Shown: in pieces, positions 9,625-24,097 of the stretch
How the letters are laid out: each line of letters opens with the position of its first letter
Numbering within the stretch: the first letter of the stretch is position 1
Source: Todiramphus chloris collaris
Lineage: Eukaryota > Chordata > Aves > Coraciiformes > Alcedinidae
Length of the DNA: 64,000 nucleotides
Direction: 5' to 3'
NCBI GenBank assembly: GCA_025345505.1
Contig: JANVCC010010406.1
Coordinates: forward strand, 12,750,852 to 12,814,851
The notes under the pieces: generated by a model
Databases searched by the model: none
Seen by the model: only the letters and a program-made list of their open reading frames with translations
What the model was told of the DNA's origin: nothing
Made by a program: the position numbers and the translations under genes

Positions 9625-10808
9625 TCACAGAATCAGAGAATCGTTGGAGTTGGAAGGGACCAAAGCAGGTTTGCCTATAGCACATTACACAGGATTGCAT
9701 CCAGGTGGGTTTTGAAAGTCTTCAGAGAAGGAGACTCTACAACCTCCCTGGGCAGCCTGTTCCACTGCAGTCACTTTCACATTAAGAAGTTTTTCCTCAT
9801 ATTTTGATGGAACCTCCTGTGTTCCAGCTTGTGCCCATGGCCCCTTGTTTTGTCACTGGGCTCCACAGCAAAGAGCATGGCTCCATCCTCCTTGCACCCT
9901 CCCTTTAGATATTTATAGACATTGATAAGGTCTCCCTCCTCTCAGTCTTCTCCAGGATAAATAGTCGCAGCTCCCTCATCCTTTCCTCATAGAAGAGATA
10001 CTCCAGTCCCCCAATCATCTTTGTTGCCTTCCGCTGGACTCTCTCCAGTAGTTCCCTGTCTGTCTTGAACTGGGGAGCCCAGAGCTGGACACCATAATCC
10101 TGATGTGGCAGAATGGGTGGGGAGGATAACCTCCCTTGACCTACTGGTCACACTCTTCTTTATGCAACCCAGGATACCATTGGCTATCTTGTCCACAAAG
10201 GCACACTGCTGTCCCATGGATAATTTATTGACTACCTGGACTCCAAGCTCCTTCTCCTCAGGGCTACTTTCCTAATCAGGTATTTTCCTAAGCGGGTCTA
10301 CCCCTAACCTGTATTGATGCGTGGGGTTTTTCCTCCCCAGGTGTATGACCCTACATTTGCCCCTGTTGAACTTCATTAAGTTCCACTCTGTCCAGCACTC
10401 CAGCCTGTCCAGGTCAAACTGAATGGCAGCACAGACTTCCAGTCCATCAGACACTCCTCCCAGTTTTGTATTATCAGCAAATCTGCTGAGGGTACACTCT
10501 GTCCCCTTGCCTATGCCACTGATGAATATGTTAAATAAGGCTGAACACAGTACTGACCCCTGGGGAACTTTCTATTCTTCCACATGTTTTGAGATGACAC
10601 CCAGCATGAGTTGTTCCATCACCATTCCAGGGATGGAGGTGAGACTAACCAGTCTGTAGTTTCCTGGGTCATCCTGCTTGCCCTTTTTAAAGACTGGAGT
10701 GACATTTGCTTTCTTCCAGTCCTCAGGCACCTCTCCTGTTCTCCATGACCTTTCAAAGATGATGGAGAGTGGCATAGGAACAACCTCAGCCAGCTCTCTC
10801 AGCCCTAG
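9625..10808 (-). mobile_element. CR1: CR1 LINE fragment with internal deletion
   Basis: A minus-strand CR1 whose 3' octamer end (GATTCTCT, GATTCTGT) lies at 9625-9645 and whose 5' truncation is near 10808. Blocks from the 5' side are LRELAEVV, MPLSIIFERSWRTGEVPEDW, NVTPVFKKGKQDDPGNYR, SIPGMVMEQL, ISKHVEE, then directly a VPQGS-like stretch, LFNIFISG, LSRFADNTKLGG, LDRLECWTEWNLMKFN and C-terminal pieces around [11 protein letters not shown]. Between KHVEE and the VPQG region about 100 residues are missing, including the YLDF.KAFD block with the first catalytic aspartate. The second Asp of FADD reads Asn. Several stops and frameshifts break the rest. It is an older, dead copy. Confidence 0.88.
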
Positions 10809-13800
10809 AAGTCAGTACTTTTTTTCACGTATCATTTCTATCTTTTGTGGGGGATAGGCACCTCTCTGGCTACTGTTCCTTCTGTTGTTTGTGTTTCCTT
10901 GTGTTAGTACATCTATTAAGCAGAGAAGCACGTGTATCAAAGTCACCAAAATTCACGTCTGATAATGCAGGCTAAGAACTGAGCAGTGAATAAACTGTAT
11001 TGTCCTCATTAAAAGGAGGCAAACACCTTTATCCATATTTATCCTCAGCTGCTTTGGTGGTCAGGTGAAGGCTGCAGAAATTTCACAGAGAAGGTAATTA
11101 CCTTCTGCATCTTTCTCAGACCAAGAAGATTAAGTTACTTCTGATACTACAAGGAACCCAATAAGGAAGAGAAAAAAGGAAGATGACTCTGGTTGTCTGC
11201 ACTTCAAGACAAATGAAAGTCATGTTCTGCTACTCTGCTTTTTAATGCTTCACCAAAATCCCTAAGGGGTATACTACTGGCTTTGATGTTTGCTTGCAGA
11301 TCACAGCGACCAGAAAGTGGGTGCATAATGAGAATGATCAAGGCTCATCTGACATTAAGGCTGTTATTGCTGGTGAGTAACTATGTTAATACCACCTTTT
11401 GGCTGTGACTACAAGTGTCTCATGAATACTTGAAGAACTGGGCTGCATTATTAGCACAGAAATAAAAATAGTGCCTGCATTTGATCCTTTCTGCTTTTTA
11501 AAATTATTATTTATTATTGGACTGAGAGAAGACTAACATGTAGAGAAGGAAGCATGAGGGAATTAATCTGTAAGTAATGACTGCTGTGAGGCAGTCTTTA
11601 ACACCAATCAGGTTGTGGAATAATCTGTTTTAATGCTGATGTTGTTTGGGGTTTTTTTTTTTTCTTTCAAACTGTTTCAAAAGCTGTGGAAATTCACTTT
11701 AACAAGAGTATGAAAACTCACTTGTCTTTGCACTGATGCTAGTTGTCTTCTGAGTTGAGCTGGACTCTGGTAGAGTGAAGAAAGTATGCTTTGTTTTTTC
11801 CTGTGAATCCTATATGATCATTCTAGTCCCCACTTGAAGTGCTTGTGTGTTCTGAGAAAGGAGTTAGCTTGTTTCCTCTATTTTGTTTCTACCACCACTT
11901 GTTAGAACATAATGAAAATGTGCTCCTCTTGAGAGGAAATCTAAAAAATGAAAACACCATAAAGATTCAGGTGGAACATTTCAGCTGTAGCCTTGAGGAA
12001 GAAATATTTAGAAACTATGAGATGAATCCTAATCAGAAAACAGTGTTTCTGTCTGTCTATTTGCAAAGTTAAAGTTTTGAGAATTAAATTCTCAAAGTTA
12101 ATAAGAATTTCAGAACTAAAGTGTAGGACTAAAAGGACATCTTTTTGTGCCTAATGCTATCTATCAAGATTTTTTTAGATTCACAGTTTTTATAATCTTA
12201 TATATGTGTTGAAAATGAACACATGAACTAGGGTCCAGAGAAGGTAGGGTCCTGCTTGGTTTGGATAATGCAACTTAAAGTTGATTGTGAGCACAAGAAA
12301 ACATTACATGGTCTCCTAAGGACTGTCAGCTTGGTCTTTTATTTCTTCCGCAGGAGTGACAGGACTTTCTCTTACAATTCTCACTTTTCTGGACAAAGCT
12401 CCCTTGAAGCTGCAGTTACTCCGATGGTGAATGTAGTCACTCCCAGAACCCTGATGCTGGTATGGACTGGAAAATCCCTTTAGACTCTGCCTAAAGGACA
12501 GGAAAGAGGCATAGAAAAATGAACTTCCACTGCTGCCTCCTCCCAAGAGCAGAGAAAACAAGGCCACATGGCTCAGAGCTGAAGATGTGAAGTTACTGCA
12601 ACTTAACTTTCTCCTCTGCTACAACCAGAGTGTCCCCTTCCACAGCCCACAGCAGCCAGCTCATGTCTTCACTCTTTCGGTAGATGATCTTCTTGACCAC
12701 CACCAGCGTTCATTCCCCTCATCTGACTTGTTCTTCACTTCCACAGGTAACCTTGCAGTTTCCAGGAGGGTACAGTGTAATGCATTTGTAATTTCCTGTT
12801 TGTTTGTTTGGTTTTTTGAGTACACAACAAATACGTAGTTAATGAACCCTGAGTGTTGAAATGAGTAGTTGATTGGGATCAAAGTTGATCATTGGTAAAT
12901 TGATGAGCTTTCAGGGAGAATTGCAGTCAGAACACCGTGGAAGTGTTAGACAAAACAAGATTTCATGAATGGAAACAGGAATTCGACCTTTCAGTCAGTC
13001 ATATTTTCTTAGACCTCTTCATGAAGGCAGATGCATGTCAGCGCACTACTCTAACGTTAGTTTTCTGGGTTGTCACCTATGTCCACATAGAGCTCTGGCA
13101 CAGTCAGGGAAACTGGCAGTGGCCTCTAGAAATATTTGAAGAGTTAGTTCCATGCATGCTTCTTGAGATAGAAGTGTGATAAAAGCATGCTGACAAAAAT
13201 GGGAACAAGGCCAGTACCTCATCTGATTACTTCTTGCCCTGTCCACATGAAATATAAATGGAAGAATCGGCATGAAGAAGGCAAGACCAACACTGGAAGG
13301 TATGTTCAGCATGGCTGTCATATTTTATTTGCAATATGATTGCTAAAACCATTTGGAAGCATTCCTTCTTGGAAAACAGCAGACCAGGAAAGCATCTTGT
13401 CAGCTGAAAGAAACAGAACTCTTGGGTGCACGCGCCCAAATACACAACTCACATGTATAGCCAGGCTCAACCATTTAGGTTGCCTCTCCTCTGTCAGTGA
13501 AGTTAACAAACTACTAGAGTAAGCAGCCATCCCTCAGATGATCTATTTATCTATTGAAAAGGATGGCGATGAATAGCATAAAAGTTAACATCATGATGTA
13601 GGGAGCTCCTTCAACTCTGTCACCAAAATGCCATAAATTACCAGGATCATTTCACTACAGTTGCAGAGTCACTAATGGAACACTTTGGTAACATAATAAC
13701 TGGTGCTTTATTGATAAAAACCCCATTATTTAAATCAATAAATGTACTTATATGCACTGGCTACCATGCCTAGCTATTAAAAACATTGACTATCTTCACA

Positions 13801-14197
13801 ATATGATGCTTTGAAAATGACCAGTAAGCTAACTAAGCTACTTTAATCAACAAAAAGCAAACGAATGAAAGTGATTAGCCCTGGCTTCTGAAGGAGTAGG
13901 AGTTTAAATGATCACTTGTTCAGTCACCTGCACTTTGATACCTTGAGAATAGACTCAAGAAAATTTGATAGGAACAGATTTCTCAAAAATAACTGAATGT
14001 ATAGAAATCCTGTGGGAAGTTGAAAGTTTGCTGTCAGAGACATTTTCAAATGATCTCTCCACTGACAGTGGAGAAGTTCAGCCACAACCTTTTTGGCTGG
14101 CTGGCCATCAGCTGTCATCTTATAAATGACATGGAACCATGTTGTCTCATTTTGATAGTATAGGGACTAAAGGAGGTGTTCCAGGAATGGAGCGAGC

Positions 14198-14237
14198 ATC
14201 TGAAAGCAGTGCTAGGAATCTGAAGGCAGTGCTAGGA
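14198..14237. repeat. 20-bp tandem duplication
   Basis: The unit ATCTGAAAGCAGTGCTAGGA (14198-14217) is followed directly by a second copy with one difference (G for A at the eighth base, 14218-14237). This is a small local duplication, probably replication slippage, with no evident function. Confidence 0.9.
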
Positions 14238-17200
14238 AAAGGGCAGAAGGAAGGAAAGGTCATTATTGTGTATACATAACTGCAGAGGCATAGGACACAA
14301 GCCCACACAAAGTGGGGCATATTTACATGTTCTATGGAAATTCTTTGGAAAGTAAAATATAGCTATCAGAAGAAAATAACTTCATCAGATGGTGCTCCAA
14401 TTGTAAGACACTATATATATATTTAACTTGGAAGGTCTGTAGCTTTGAGACTTTACTAGCACAAGTGTTTCTCGCATTGTTATGTGTGAGCAGAAGTTGC
14501 ATTACTGTTTTGTGATGTAATGCTGCCAAGAGCTAACCTTTCCAAGACTAGGAAATGAAGTTTTAGGCGAGACAAAATGCTGCTGAAAGCTAGTCATGTG
14601 CTCTTAAGAAAAACAAAAATCATGTGTATTTCATTGCACTTACCCAGCTGAAGGGCATAGTTAACCTTGAGTATAGGTGATTGAAGGCAAGATATCTCTT
14701 GTAGCAATGGTATTCTCCTTCCCTCAGATGCCTTGGAGCTGGAGATCCAGCCTCCCAGATTTTTGAAGAAAGGACCCAGATGCAGCTTGTAGTCACTGCT
14801 GACTGCCCTTGCTCTCAGAGAAGACTGGCAGCCTAAACAGTCCTCTGAAACAGTGTGAACTGTGTGTTACATTAATACCTATGGAGAGAAGCTTGGTGGC
14901 TTAAGCTCATGTTTCTTCTGAAAATTTCACATTGTCTGCCTCTTCTTGTGAAAGGACTGTCTTATTGCCAGGAATTTTGAGTAAAATTTGAACATCATGG
15001 CATTCTTTTCTGTTAATTTTACAGCATTTTAAAGTGGATTGACCTATTCCAACACACAGACAATCTTCTGCAGGTGTACTAGGGCTGCTTCTCTTGGGCA
15101 CCAGAGCTGTGGCTACACTTAATACTCCTGGCTAGAGAACATGACAGCAAAGAGCTATTCAGATCTAGATTCTTTATTTTTGTCAGGTTTATGATGCTCT
15201 TGTCATGAAATATACAATTGCTTTTACTCATACTTGTAAGATTTTTCTTTCAGCTACGTCTTGCCTGCGCTGACCTAGGTGGTCTAGCATGTGGATTTGG
15301 ATTTGAAGGGCTTTGGATTTGTGTTTTGAGGCTAACCTGGACCTGTGTTTTAAGAGTGATAAGTGGGAAGTGGTGTTCAGATCCCATGAAATTAATCCAC
15401 CAAGGCTACACAAATACATTTCCTCCTTTATCTCAGAACTAAATACCAATAGCTTTCATAGCTTTCATCGTTTTTAAGGAGATGTCTTCTAGCATAGAAA
15501 TGGTGAGGTCAGAGATCACATGAGCCGTAGGGAATCCCAGAACCAAGTCTTTTTTTCAATCTGGACCTTTGAAAATGTTGTCATGAGCTGTAATCCAAAA
15601 GTGTGTCCCACTTATAGTAGTATATTCACCTGTCTTCAGTATTATTCCAGCCTTTTGTATACACTTTCATAGTGTGATTCATAAAACGGAGCACTCAGTC
15701 TTCAGTGTTTCTACAACAGAAAACAGAGTCTGCCCTACAGATTTTACAAATTGCTGTCCCATCCAGTTCTTCAGCCAGAACACCTGAAGAGTGCAAATTC
15801 CCATAGTCTCTTTGCTGTAATTCCCACCCACTCACTTACCAGTGCTGTCCTGAGAAACTCTGGCACATAAAACTGAAACATATGAAATAACCTTGCTTAG
15901 CTTCACTCTTTCTAGGCAGCCAACACCTCGGACTTTAAGACATTGTATTACTAAAAAAATGTAAGAAATGTGCTGTCCCAGAAGGCTAACTCAGCTTTGT
16001 AGCACTTTCCAATAGACAACAGAAAATCCCTTATGTCTCATCCTTGCACTTCTTAACCTTTTCCATGCTTTGTATCCTTAGAAAATGCAGGGTCTCCTGA
16101 GTCTTTAAATAACAAATGACCTTATGCCTTTTAATGGGGTCATTAAAAACTCTAACATTCCAGGTATGAACGTGCATGGTACTACTGCATCTGGTACAAA
16201 AGCCTACACCAGACTGTCAGAAATAAGGCAAATCCAAAACCTCTACCTGTGACACTTGCTCCATCTAGCACTCCGCCAGTTCCAGATAGATAGGTTCCAG
16301 ATGTGGGGCATGGCTTACCCATTTGTTCCCCAGGGTCCAGGACCGATGATAAGCTGGACTGCAGTGCATTGTCATCATTCTCCTCTGACACAGAAAGCAG
16401 GGCACATGCACTAGGCATGGGCCCATCCTTAGTTGGATTAGTTGTCTGGTTCAATCTTAAACACTCTCATGAGGTGCCAGAGCTGAATTTCATTTCAGCA
16501 CATAATCATTATGGAGGAGAGTACAGCAGTAGAGTAAGCAAATTCACTAGCATGCTTTTATTCCTTAAATCCCAGAATGAGGCTCTTTAATGAAATTTAA
16601 AGGTGGAATGACAAAGAGAAATGAAAATACTACATCTCCAGATGGCAGTAAAGTTCATTCAATTTGAGCACCTGCGGCACAAAATGATAAAGCAAAGATG
16701 GATCTATCAAAAGATCACTGTGATTCTCTCTTTGCCTCAGAGAGGCTATTCATTAAAAAGTGAAACAATAGCAGAAATAGCAAAATAGTCACAAGCATGA
16801 CAGGAGCCAAGTGAATGGAAGAGAAGCATGTCAAAAGACATACTTCGTGTTTAACTTGCAGCAGGATTAATTGAAAGAACAGCCGCAGGAACATTGCAGC
16901 AGATCCTTGGTTGTGCTTGGTGATAGTGGCCACCGACACCAGCACATCCACTGTCCTTTTACCTCTTAGATTTTCCCTGCCTCTGTTTGGTAAGTTGAAA
17001 GCAAGTTTTATCTGTAGTGCGAGGAGCTTCCTTCATTGTGAGCCTGCGCTGTGTGCACATGTGCAGTGCCTCTGTTGAGCCTCTGCAAACTGCAAACACC
17101 GGAGGAGACAGTATAGACAGGGACAGCAAGCAAACACAAGGTCAGTAGGTAGTGTGTGAAATACATGAAGATTTTTACCCTGTGTGTCCCAGGCAGTGAG

Positions 17201-18522
17201 CTGTTTGACAGGAGCTGGTGCCTGTCTCCTGGCAGTGCCGCTGCCAGCTTGGAGAGCCTTGTTCCTTAAGGACCTCAGAATCCTGACTGTGCTGCACCTC
17301 AGTGCTATGGGTTCTCTTCCTGACTTGGTCTAGACCCTCAGCTGAAGATGAAAGGCTACTTAGCACAGGCATAAATGAACCCTTATGGTACCCTGTTATG
17401 AGATGGGGTGAGTAGCACAGAGACGCTGGTGTTGCAGAGCTCCTCTTCATCTCCCAGGCCAGAGAAGGATGAGTCCAGTCACTGCACACATAAATATGCT
17501 TATCCTTGTTGAATAGGCCAAACACACAATTTTCTGCTCTCAGGAACTGACAAGGAGCCACCTGTCTGCTGGCCACCCAGTACTGCAAATGATGACACTT
17601 TTTCTCTTAAAAGAAGAACAAATCTACTGTCTGGGCTGTCCTGCCAAATGAGCACTTTGGACTTGATTGACTGCAATAAAGCTGTCTGTGTCAGCCCCCT
17701 TGCTGAGGGGCTGTGCAGTCTGAATTGTATGCTGTGTTATGAAGATTTAAGGACATAACTGCACATGATTTGACAACTAATCAGCAGTTCAACCCAGCAG
17801 TGCTGTTCTGCAGCAGCTGAACACAGATCCCAGACAAGACTTTGCTAACTGCCCACCAGCAATTGTTGAGTGATAACACATGCATTTCCCCACGTTTATG
17901 TAGATACTCAGATTTATCTGACAGTTTTATACCCAGTAGCATGATACATAGTAATTAAAAATGTTTTGACAGCCAAAACAAATGTCTATATAAATTAGAA
18001 AACTGTTAAAAGCAATGGTATTGAAAAATAAAGATCTATAGATAAATCAGAATGTTGCAACAGAGGACTTTTTAATACAAGTATGTTAATGTAAAGCAGC
18101 TCTTAAATATAGGTTCTGACTGGGAGTAGTTTTCAGAACTATAGCCAAGGGAACCTGTGAGAGATTAAAGTGAAAAAAAATTTTCTTGCTAAACAAGGAG
18201 TGAAGGGTAAAGAAAAGAAAGACCCTTACAGCTGGAGGTACAACTCCCAGAGAAGTGTGCTGCTGGCCAAAGCTTTCTCCCCAGTGTTTTGTCAAAAGGA
18301 CTGTGTTGAGTGTTGCAGCATCAGGATAGGGCTGAAGGGTTCCTCAGGCCTGCACCTTCTGCAGAAGGGATTTAGGACCAACAAGGTCCCACCTTCTCAT
18401 GCTACACTCCTGTAGCTACATATTGCCCTGTCTTATGTCCCTAAAAGCCAGGAACCATCCTGACTCTGGTTCTTACTCATGTAGTTTTGCACCAGAGGGC
18501 AGGCAAGGGCAGTATCCATCTG

Positions 18523-18568
18523 AAAAAACCAAACCAAACAAAAGAAAACAAAACAAAACCCAAACCAC
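18523..18568 (+). repeat. A/C-only low-complexity tract
   Basis: A stretch made almost entirely of A and C in units such as AAACC and AAAAC. It is one of six such strand-asymmetric tracts in the window. No coding sense should be given to frames crossing it. Confidence 0.85.
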
Positions 18569-21500
18569 GATGACTAAGCCTCAAATCTCGGAGATAAATC
18601 CCTTCCTCCTTACTTGTCTCAAGAGTTTGCAGCTACCTGCCTCACTGAGTGAGGAAGGGCTTGACCCTGAGCCCTTTAAGCAGACCCCGTGGCTCAGCAA
18701 TAACTCTGGAGCAGATCTTCTCTGCTGTGGGTTTAGAGCCGGCATCAGTCACGCTGCTTGGATTCCTCTTGGTGCAACTGCCTTTCTGGCTTCTGATGTC
18801 AGCCTGGGAGCAATGATTTATTCAAGGCAGAGAAAAATCTCAGTAAAGAAGTTTGCAAAGCTGAAAGCAGCATTAACAGCTGTTTGAAAGAGCATTTTCT
18901 CCCACAGTAATATCTGTACTTTTTTTCTGTTTCTGCCTCAGCTATGGGACTGCGAGAGCTTGGGATGACTTAATTCCATCCCTTGCTTTAGTTGAAGACC
19001 AGAGAAGTAACTTCCCACCAATGCAGATTTATCTTCCAAAGATGCTTTTTGTGTTCTCAAAAATGCTGTCAGCAGGCTCATCTCACTTCTACAGATCCTA
19101 TTAGAACTATATAGGGCCTGGAGTGCACAGTTCTGTCTAACAATGATGGTATAAGGAGAAGGAAGATGTAATAAAAAATATGATTATACTCAGATTCGTG
19201 AGAAAAGTATTTTCTGTGGCAATTAAAACACCACTATTTGAGGCATGCTTACTATCTTTGAACCCAGCTGTATGAAACCCATCCCCATCCATTCCTCAAA
19301 CTAGCCGAGTTCACTATGATAGATTGAGAGATGCGATCTGTCTCTGGTTTCCTCACACTGGCATGGTGCCAGGTAGCTTCAGCAGGATGACTGGATTTAC
19401 TCTAGCCACTAGTGAAAACAAAACCTACCACATGCTATGGAGCTGTTTGCGCTGAGCAGCAATCTGACTGAGTAAATAACAAAGTCTGACTTCCCTGGTT
19501 TAGTCTCTCTAATCAGGTGGTTCTTGGAAAAGCACAGCTTTTAGGAACAAGGCAGGAGTACTGTATGCCTGTGCCTGGAGAGGTACTCTTGTGCAATGCT
19601 TGTGAGGACTTCTGTTCAATCAGTAACATGTATCTGCATTGGATTTACCAGGAGGCAGGGAAGGGCATATTTGTCCTTTTGGGGAATGGCCATTACAGAT
19701 TGCTCTCCTTCCTTTCCAAGCCACACAAACAAGTCGTGCTTTTTTAAATATCAAACCCAGGCTGTATGATGCTGATTCTCCCTCTCCTGGGAAAGGAGGT
19801 CACAGAATCTCTTACAATTGTACTGATGACTTGGAAGTGTAAATTGCATTTGTTTCTGCATGCTATCAAACATTGGGGGAATGACTAACCACTGCATTAA
19901 CTCCACTGGTGTTAAGCTGCATTGAATGGAGCTTCATATGTGTAACTCTGCAGGACTGCAGTAAGTATTTTGGTCCTCTGAGCCATGTCAATGTGACTTT
20001 TTTTCTTGTGCTAGTAGAAACTGTGGTTATTTTTTGCCTCGTACCCACAAAAGCTTGAGGTTGAAAAACAAAACTGTATCACCTTCTTTGCTTCCGAGGT
20101 GACATGGCAGTAGTTGCACATGGCAAGCTTTGTTTCCTTGATGGCAGCGTGACCTCGTAGATACACTGAGATCCAGGAGCAGCATTTCATTGTTCATTCA
20201 GGTGGGCTGTGGTGATTGCCTTGGGATCATTATCCTGTCTTGCACCTGAGGCTTTCTAACAGCTGCATTATTTTGACTGTTCATGATAGACAACACAATG
20301 GGGAATTTTTAAATTAAATGTCTCAAAAAATCAGGTGATAGTCTGTACCTAAATTGTCCTGGAGAGAAAATGCTAAAAAAGTCTTCAGAAGATTCATGCC
20401 CAAGGGCATGCAGCTCTGACATATATCTTTGCAGGCACAATCTGAAGGGAAAGAAACTCTTTTAGCTCCTACCGTGAGGTGCACTGTGGTCCGTCTTTCC
20501 ACAGGAAAAGTCCTTTGTGATAACAAAGGAGGTGGTGAGATGGCACCTCTTTGTGTCCTTAGGTAACCACTCAGCAATACAGCCCTAAGCCCCTCATGAC
20601 AGTCTTTTCTCTTCAGTGCCCACCCAGAAACACATATGGGAGGCAAATGTGAGTCCAGCAAAAAGCCAGGGCAGGAAACTGAAGTGCATAGCAAAACACA
20701 GTGGGGAAGTTGACTTGTCAGCTCTCATGATAAAACTGTAGGGAAAAGCAGAGGGAAATGTCTTGACAACACTGAGATTGTTTTCAGATAGTTTTCACTC
20801 TTCAAAGGGTCCATGGCTTCATGCATTTGGGTCCCTCACTCTCTGAGGACTGTTTAGAAAGGAGCCCAACTGAAACTTCAGGATGTTGGCTGTCTTAAAA
20901 GAAGAAATTATTCACAGTGTTGGAAGAAGCAGAATTCAATGGCAGTGAACTTCTTCAAAGGGTGTTCTGATTTTTAGGGTACTGATGAATACACCAAACA
21001 TGCTTCTGCCCTCCAAAACCTTAACCCACCTGCTTGAGAATCATTCCTCCCTGTGGTTCTTCTACTAGCTAGGGTCTATACACAGAGCTGTCTTTGGGGA
21101 GGCTTAGATTGGTACATGTTGGTGGAGAACGCTTACCATTTTTTGCTTTCACCAAGAGATCAATTTTCCCACCTGATCCCGCGTCCTGTTACACACACGT
21201 CACTGATCAAATGGCAGAGACAATGCCTAAAGGCATCAGAGGGAAGATGCTGCTACTTAATTTTATTCTGCCTTTCTCCAATAAAAATCAACTAATTTGT
21301 CATTGCTTTTGGTTGTGCCTTGTGCTGTTTTCTTTGGTATTGCCTTATGATGATAAAAAGATGCTATTCAGTGGCAATAACTATCATGGCATACTTTTTC
21401 ATTAAAAAGATATGGACAATGGCTACAGACAGACCTCACAATTCTTCCTTGCATTTTGAAGGATAAAGCAACAATGCATCTCCTTAAATACCAGATCTGC

Positions 21501-23068
21501 AGCCAAAATACCTGCCATGTTTACACGTATGCTCACACCTGACATTCTTTTTGTGTAAGGAAATACTACAAAGTGGTTAAGACAAATGCAGAAAAATACT
21601 AGAGGAGAATGCAGGAAAGTCTCTTAAAGTCTCAGACTTGATTTTGACATCAAGACTTATGACCTAAACACACAAGGCTGTTCTTACAGGTTCTTACCTG
21701 TCTGAACAGGATTGACCACTTCTAGTCACCAAATCTGTGTAAACTTCCATACACACATATTATTGTACTGGTTATAAAAAAGGCCCTGTCAAATATCTGC
21801 TGCCTTTAATTTCAAAGGAAAATCATTTGAAGTGCGTGTGGACTTTACCACTAAGCCTGGGTGCCACCAGATCACCTGTAATAGGCTCAGAGGGTCATTA
21901 TTTAAACCACTATTCAAATTATTTCAAGATTAACTTCCAAATAGAGCAGTATTAAAATGTATGATACACACCTGCATACTGTTCTTCCAGGAATTACTCT
22001 TTGCATTTACAAGTACCTCCACTTAGCAAAAGTGGAAAAAAAAGGCTAGTTTTTAATTCTCTGGATGAGGATGCACAGATTCCAGAAAGTGAGAGTCTGG
22101 CATTTTAGGCTGTTTAAAGTTAATAATGGGCTGATGATTCATTTGGCACTAAGAAATGTTTATTTATAAGCAACCCAAATTTCTGAATATAAAAAAGTGT
22201 TGAGTAGTAAAGTATATGAAAGACACATATTGATAAATCAAAAGAAATTAAACCTGCTACAACGGAAAAATAATCAGGGCTTTTTGTTACCACCAGGGAT
22301 GACTGATTGCTTTAGTGTTGCCATAGAAGATTTTCCTTTAACTTGGCAAGATAAAAGGAAAAAATTCCACGAATCTGCAATCTGACTTTTTTTTGACATT
22401 TTCTAAAGCACTTAAAATAAATGTAAGGGTTTGACTTAAAGCATAAAGAAATCTCCAGAATAGATTCTCTAAAATCATGTTAGAAGTAATAATGATTTGC
22501 ATGACAGTAACCAACACACAGGATAAAAGAATTGAAGACAGAACTCTAAACAGACCATTAGTCAAATAATTCTCTAGCAGGTATCTGATGACACAGTTGT
22601 CTGAGTGAGAGTAACACAATATTCAAAAGTCTAGAGCATCTGCAAATCTCATGGGACCTGACAAAAAATGTGAGTGATTAGTATTTGTGAAAACTGTATC
22701 ATTTCTACTTAACCACAACCACCATACAGACCACATTAAGTTGTGAAACTCACGTCTGTTGCAGATTGACCAGCATGTTCATGGTGTGTAAATTTTATTA
22801 CATCTCTGTGAAACAGAATTGCATCTTATAACTTTAGTTTAGTGTTCAAAATTATTTCATTTCTACCCATACAAAACAGAGTAAATGCTTGGACTAGTCT
22901 TGGCCTAAGCTATGCAATTCGTGCCTCTGACTTCTTACTATCCTACAGGCTTGAAGTGCTCACATCTAGAATGTTAAATTAGGCCGAGGAGTTCTTTGTG
23001 GGGAGAAGTTTCCTTCTGAGAGAAAAATAGAAAACACAGGTTTCTGCCATAGCTAGTATCTGTTCTGT

Positions 23069-23132
23069 TCCCTTTTCCTCCCTTCTCTTCCCTTTTCTTC
23101 CCATTTCTTCCCTTTTCTTCCCCTTCCCTCTA
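23069..23132 (+). repeat. Pyrimidine tract, about 10-bp period
   Basis: A nearly pure C/T run built from variants of TTCCCTTTTC, with one A interruption. Polypyrimidine runs of this type can form triplex structures, but nothing here shows function. Confidence 0.85.
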
Positions 23133-24079
23133 GCCCTAAGTATGCAAATATTTAGGGAGATAATGTTTTCAAAATGCGCTCTACAGTTGCCATATGCTAT
23201 TGAAAGAACTGAAATTGAGGTGGCATGATGTGGTTTATGAAGTTAATTAAATTGTTAGTAAATAGCTACTAATGTTTGCATCATAGTCATCTGAACTCAG
23301 TATGTTACCTCTCTTTTGTATCTCCTGCATCTGTTTGGATGTTTAGTTTAATTGTAAATGTATACAACACTCTAGGATAAGGCAGCTTGTTTAACAGGGA
23401 AAAAAAAAAAAAAGATAGTTGGTATTTTGTGGTGTTATTTTGTTATTAGTATAAAATAAAAACCGCTTTGCTGTATAGAATTTTCAGGTCTTGCTGGTGC
23501 TACAGCTAGGATTCTGCATGTGGGATGTTGCACTTGATCCAAGTGTGGTCCATTTCACCATCAGTGGTCAGGGACCGCATTTTTGTCAGATTTGGACATG
23601 GGAAGGAAGCTGAGGAAGGTCTTGGAGGGTGGAGTGGAATCAGTCCCACACATGCATCTCCCAGGGAACTTCCTGTAGGCTCCCTGCAGCTGCTGCTTCA
23701 AGGTATGGTCAGACCCATTATCCACACTTCCACTAGTGTGGGGTATATGGATTTGGACCAAATGACTACTGATTACACTATTTTTGGGATATTCATCTCA
23801 AGATACTTTATAATGACCTGAGTGCTCATCTTCAAAAATCTGTCCTCTGGGCACATTTCAGACTGAGCAAGCCAAAAATACAATCCACTTCAGAATCACT
23901 GCAAAAATCCTGGTCAGAGACTTCAAAATGCTAACTCTTCATCCTCATCTGTAATTTTCCCTTGAAAGTGGATAACTTGAGAATTTTCAGTTTGTGCTAC
24001 TTAAAAGCAATGTGATAGGGAGATTTTTTTTGTGTGCATATTTAGAAGCCATGTGAGCTTTTACACCTGCATGCAAAAC

Positions 24080-24097
24080 CAAAATATATATATTTTG
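24080..24097. repeat. Perfect 18-bp AT palindrome
   Basis: CAAAATATATATATTTTG reads the same on both strands. It is a simple AT-rich palindrome that may arise by chance in AT-rich DNA. Confidence 0.85.

Noticed and set aside
17175-17588. 137-codon minus-strand frame
   Set aside because: It has no recognisable domain, and its length is within what chance gives in 64 kb.
18399-18887. 162-codon forward frame
   Set aside because: It crosses the A/C low-complexity tract and shows no family motif, splice layout or start context.
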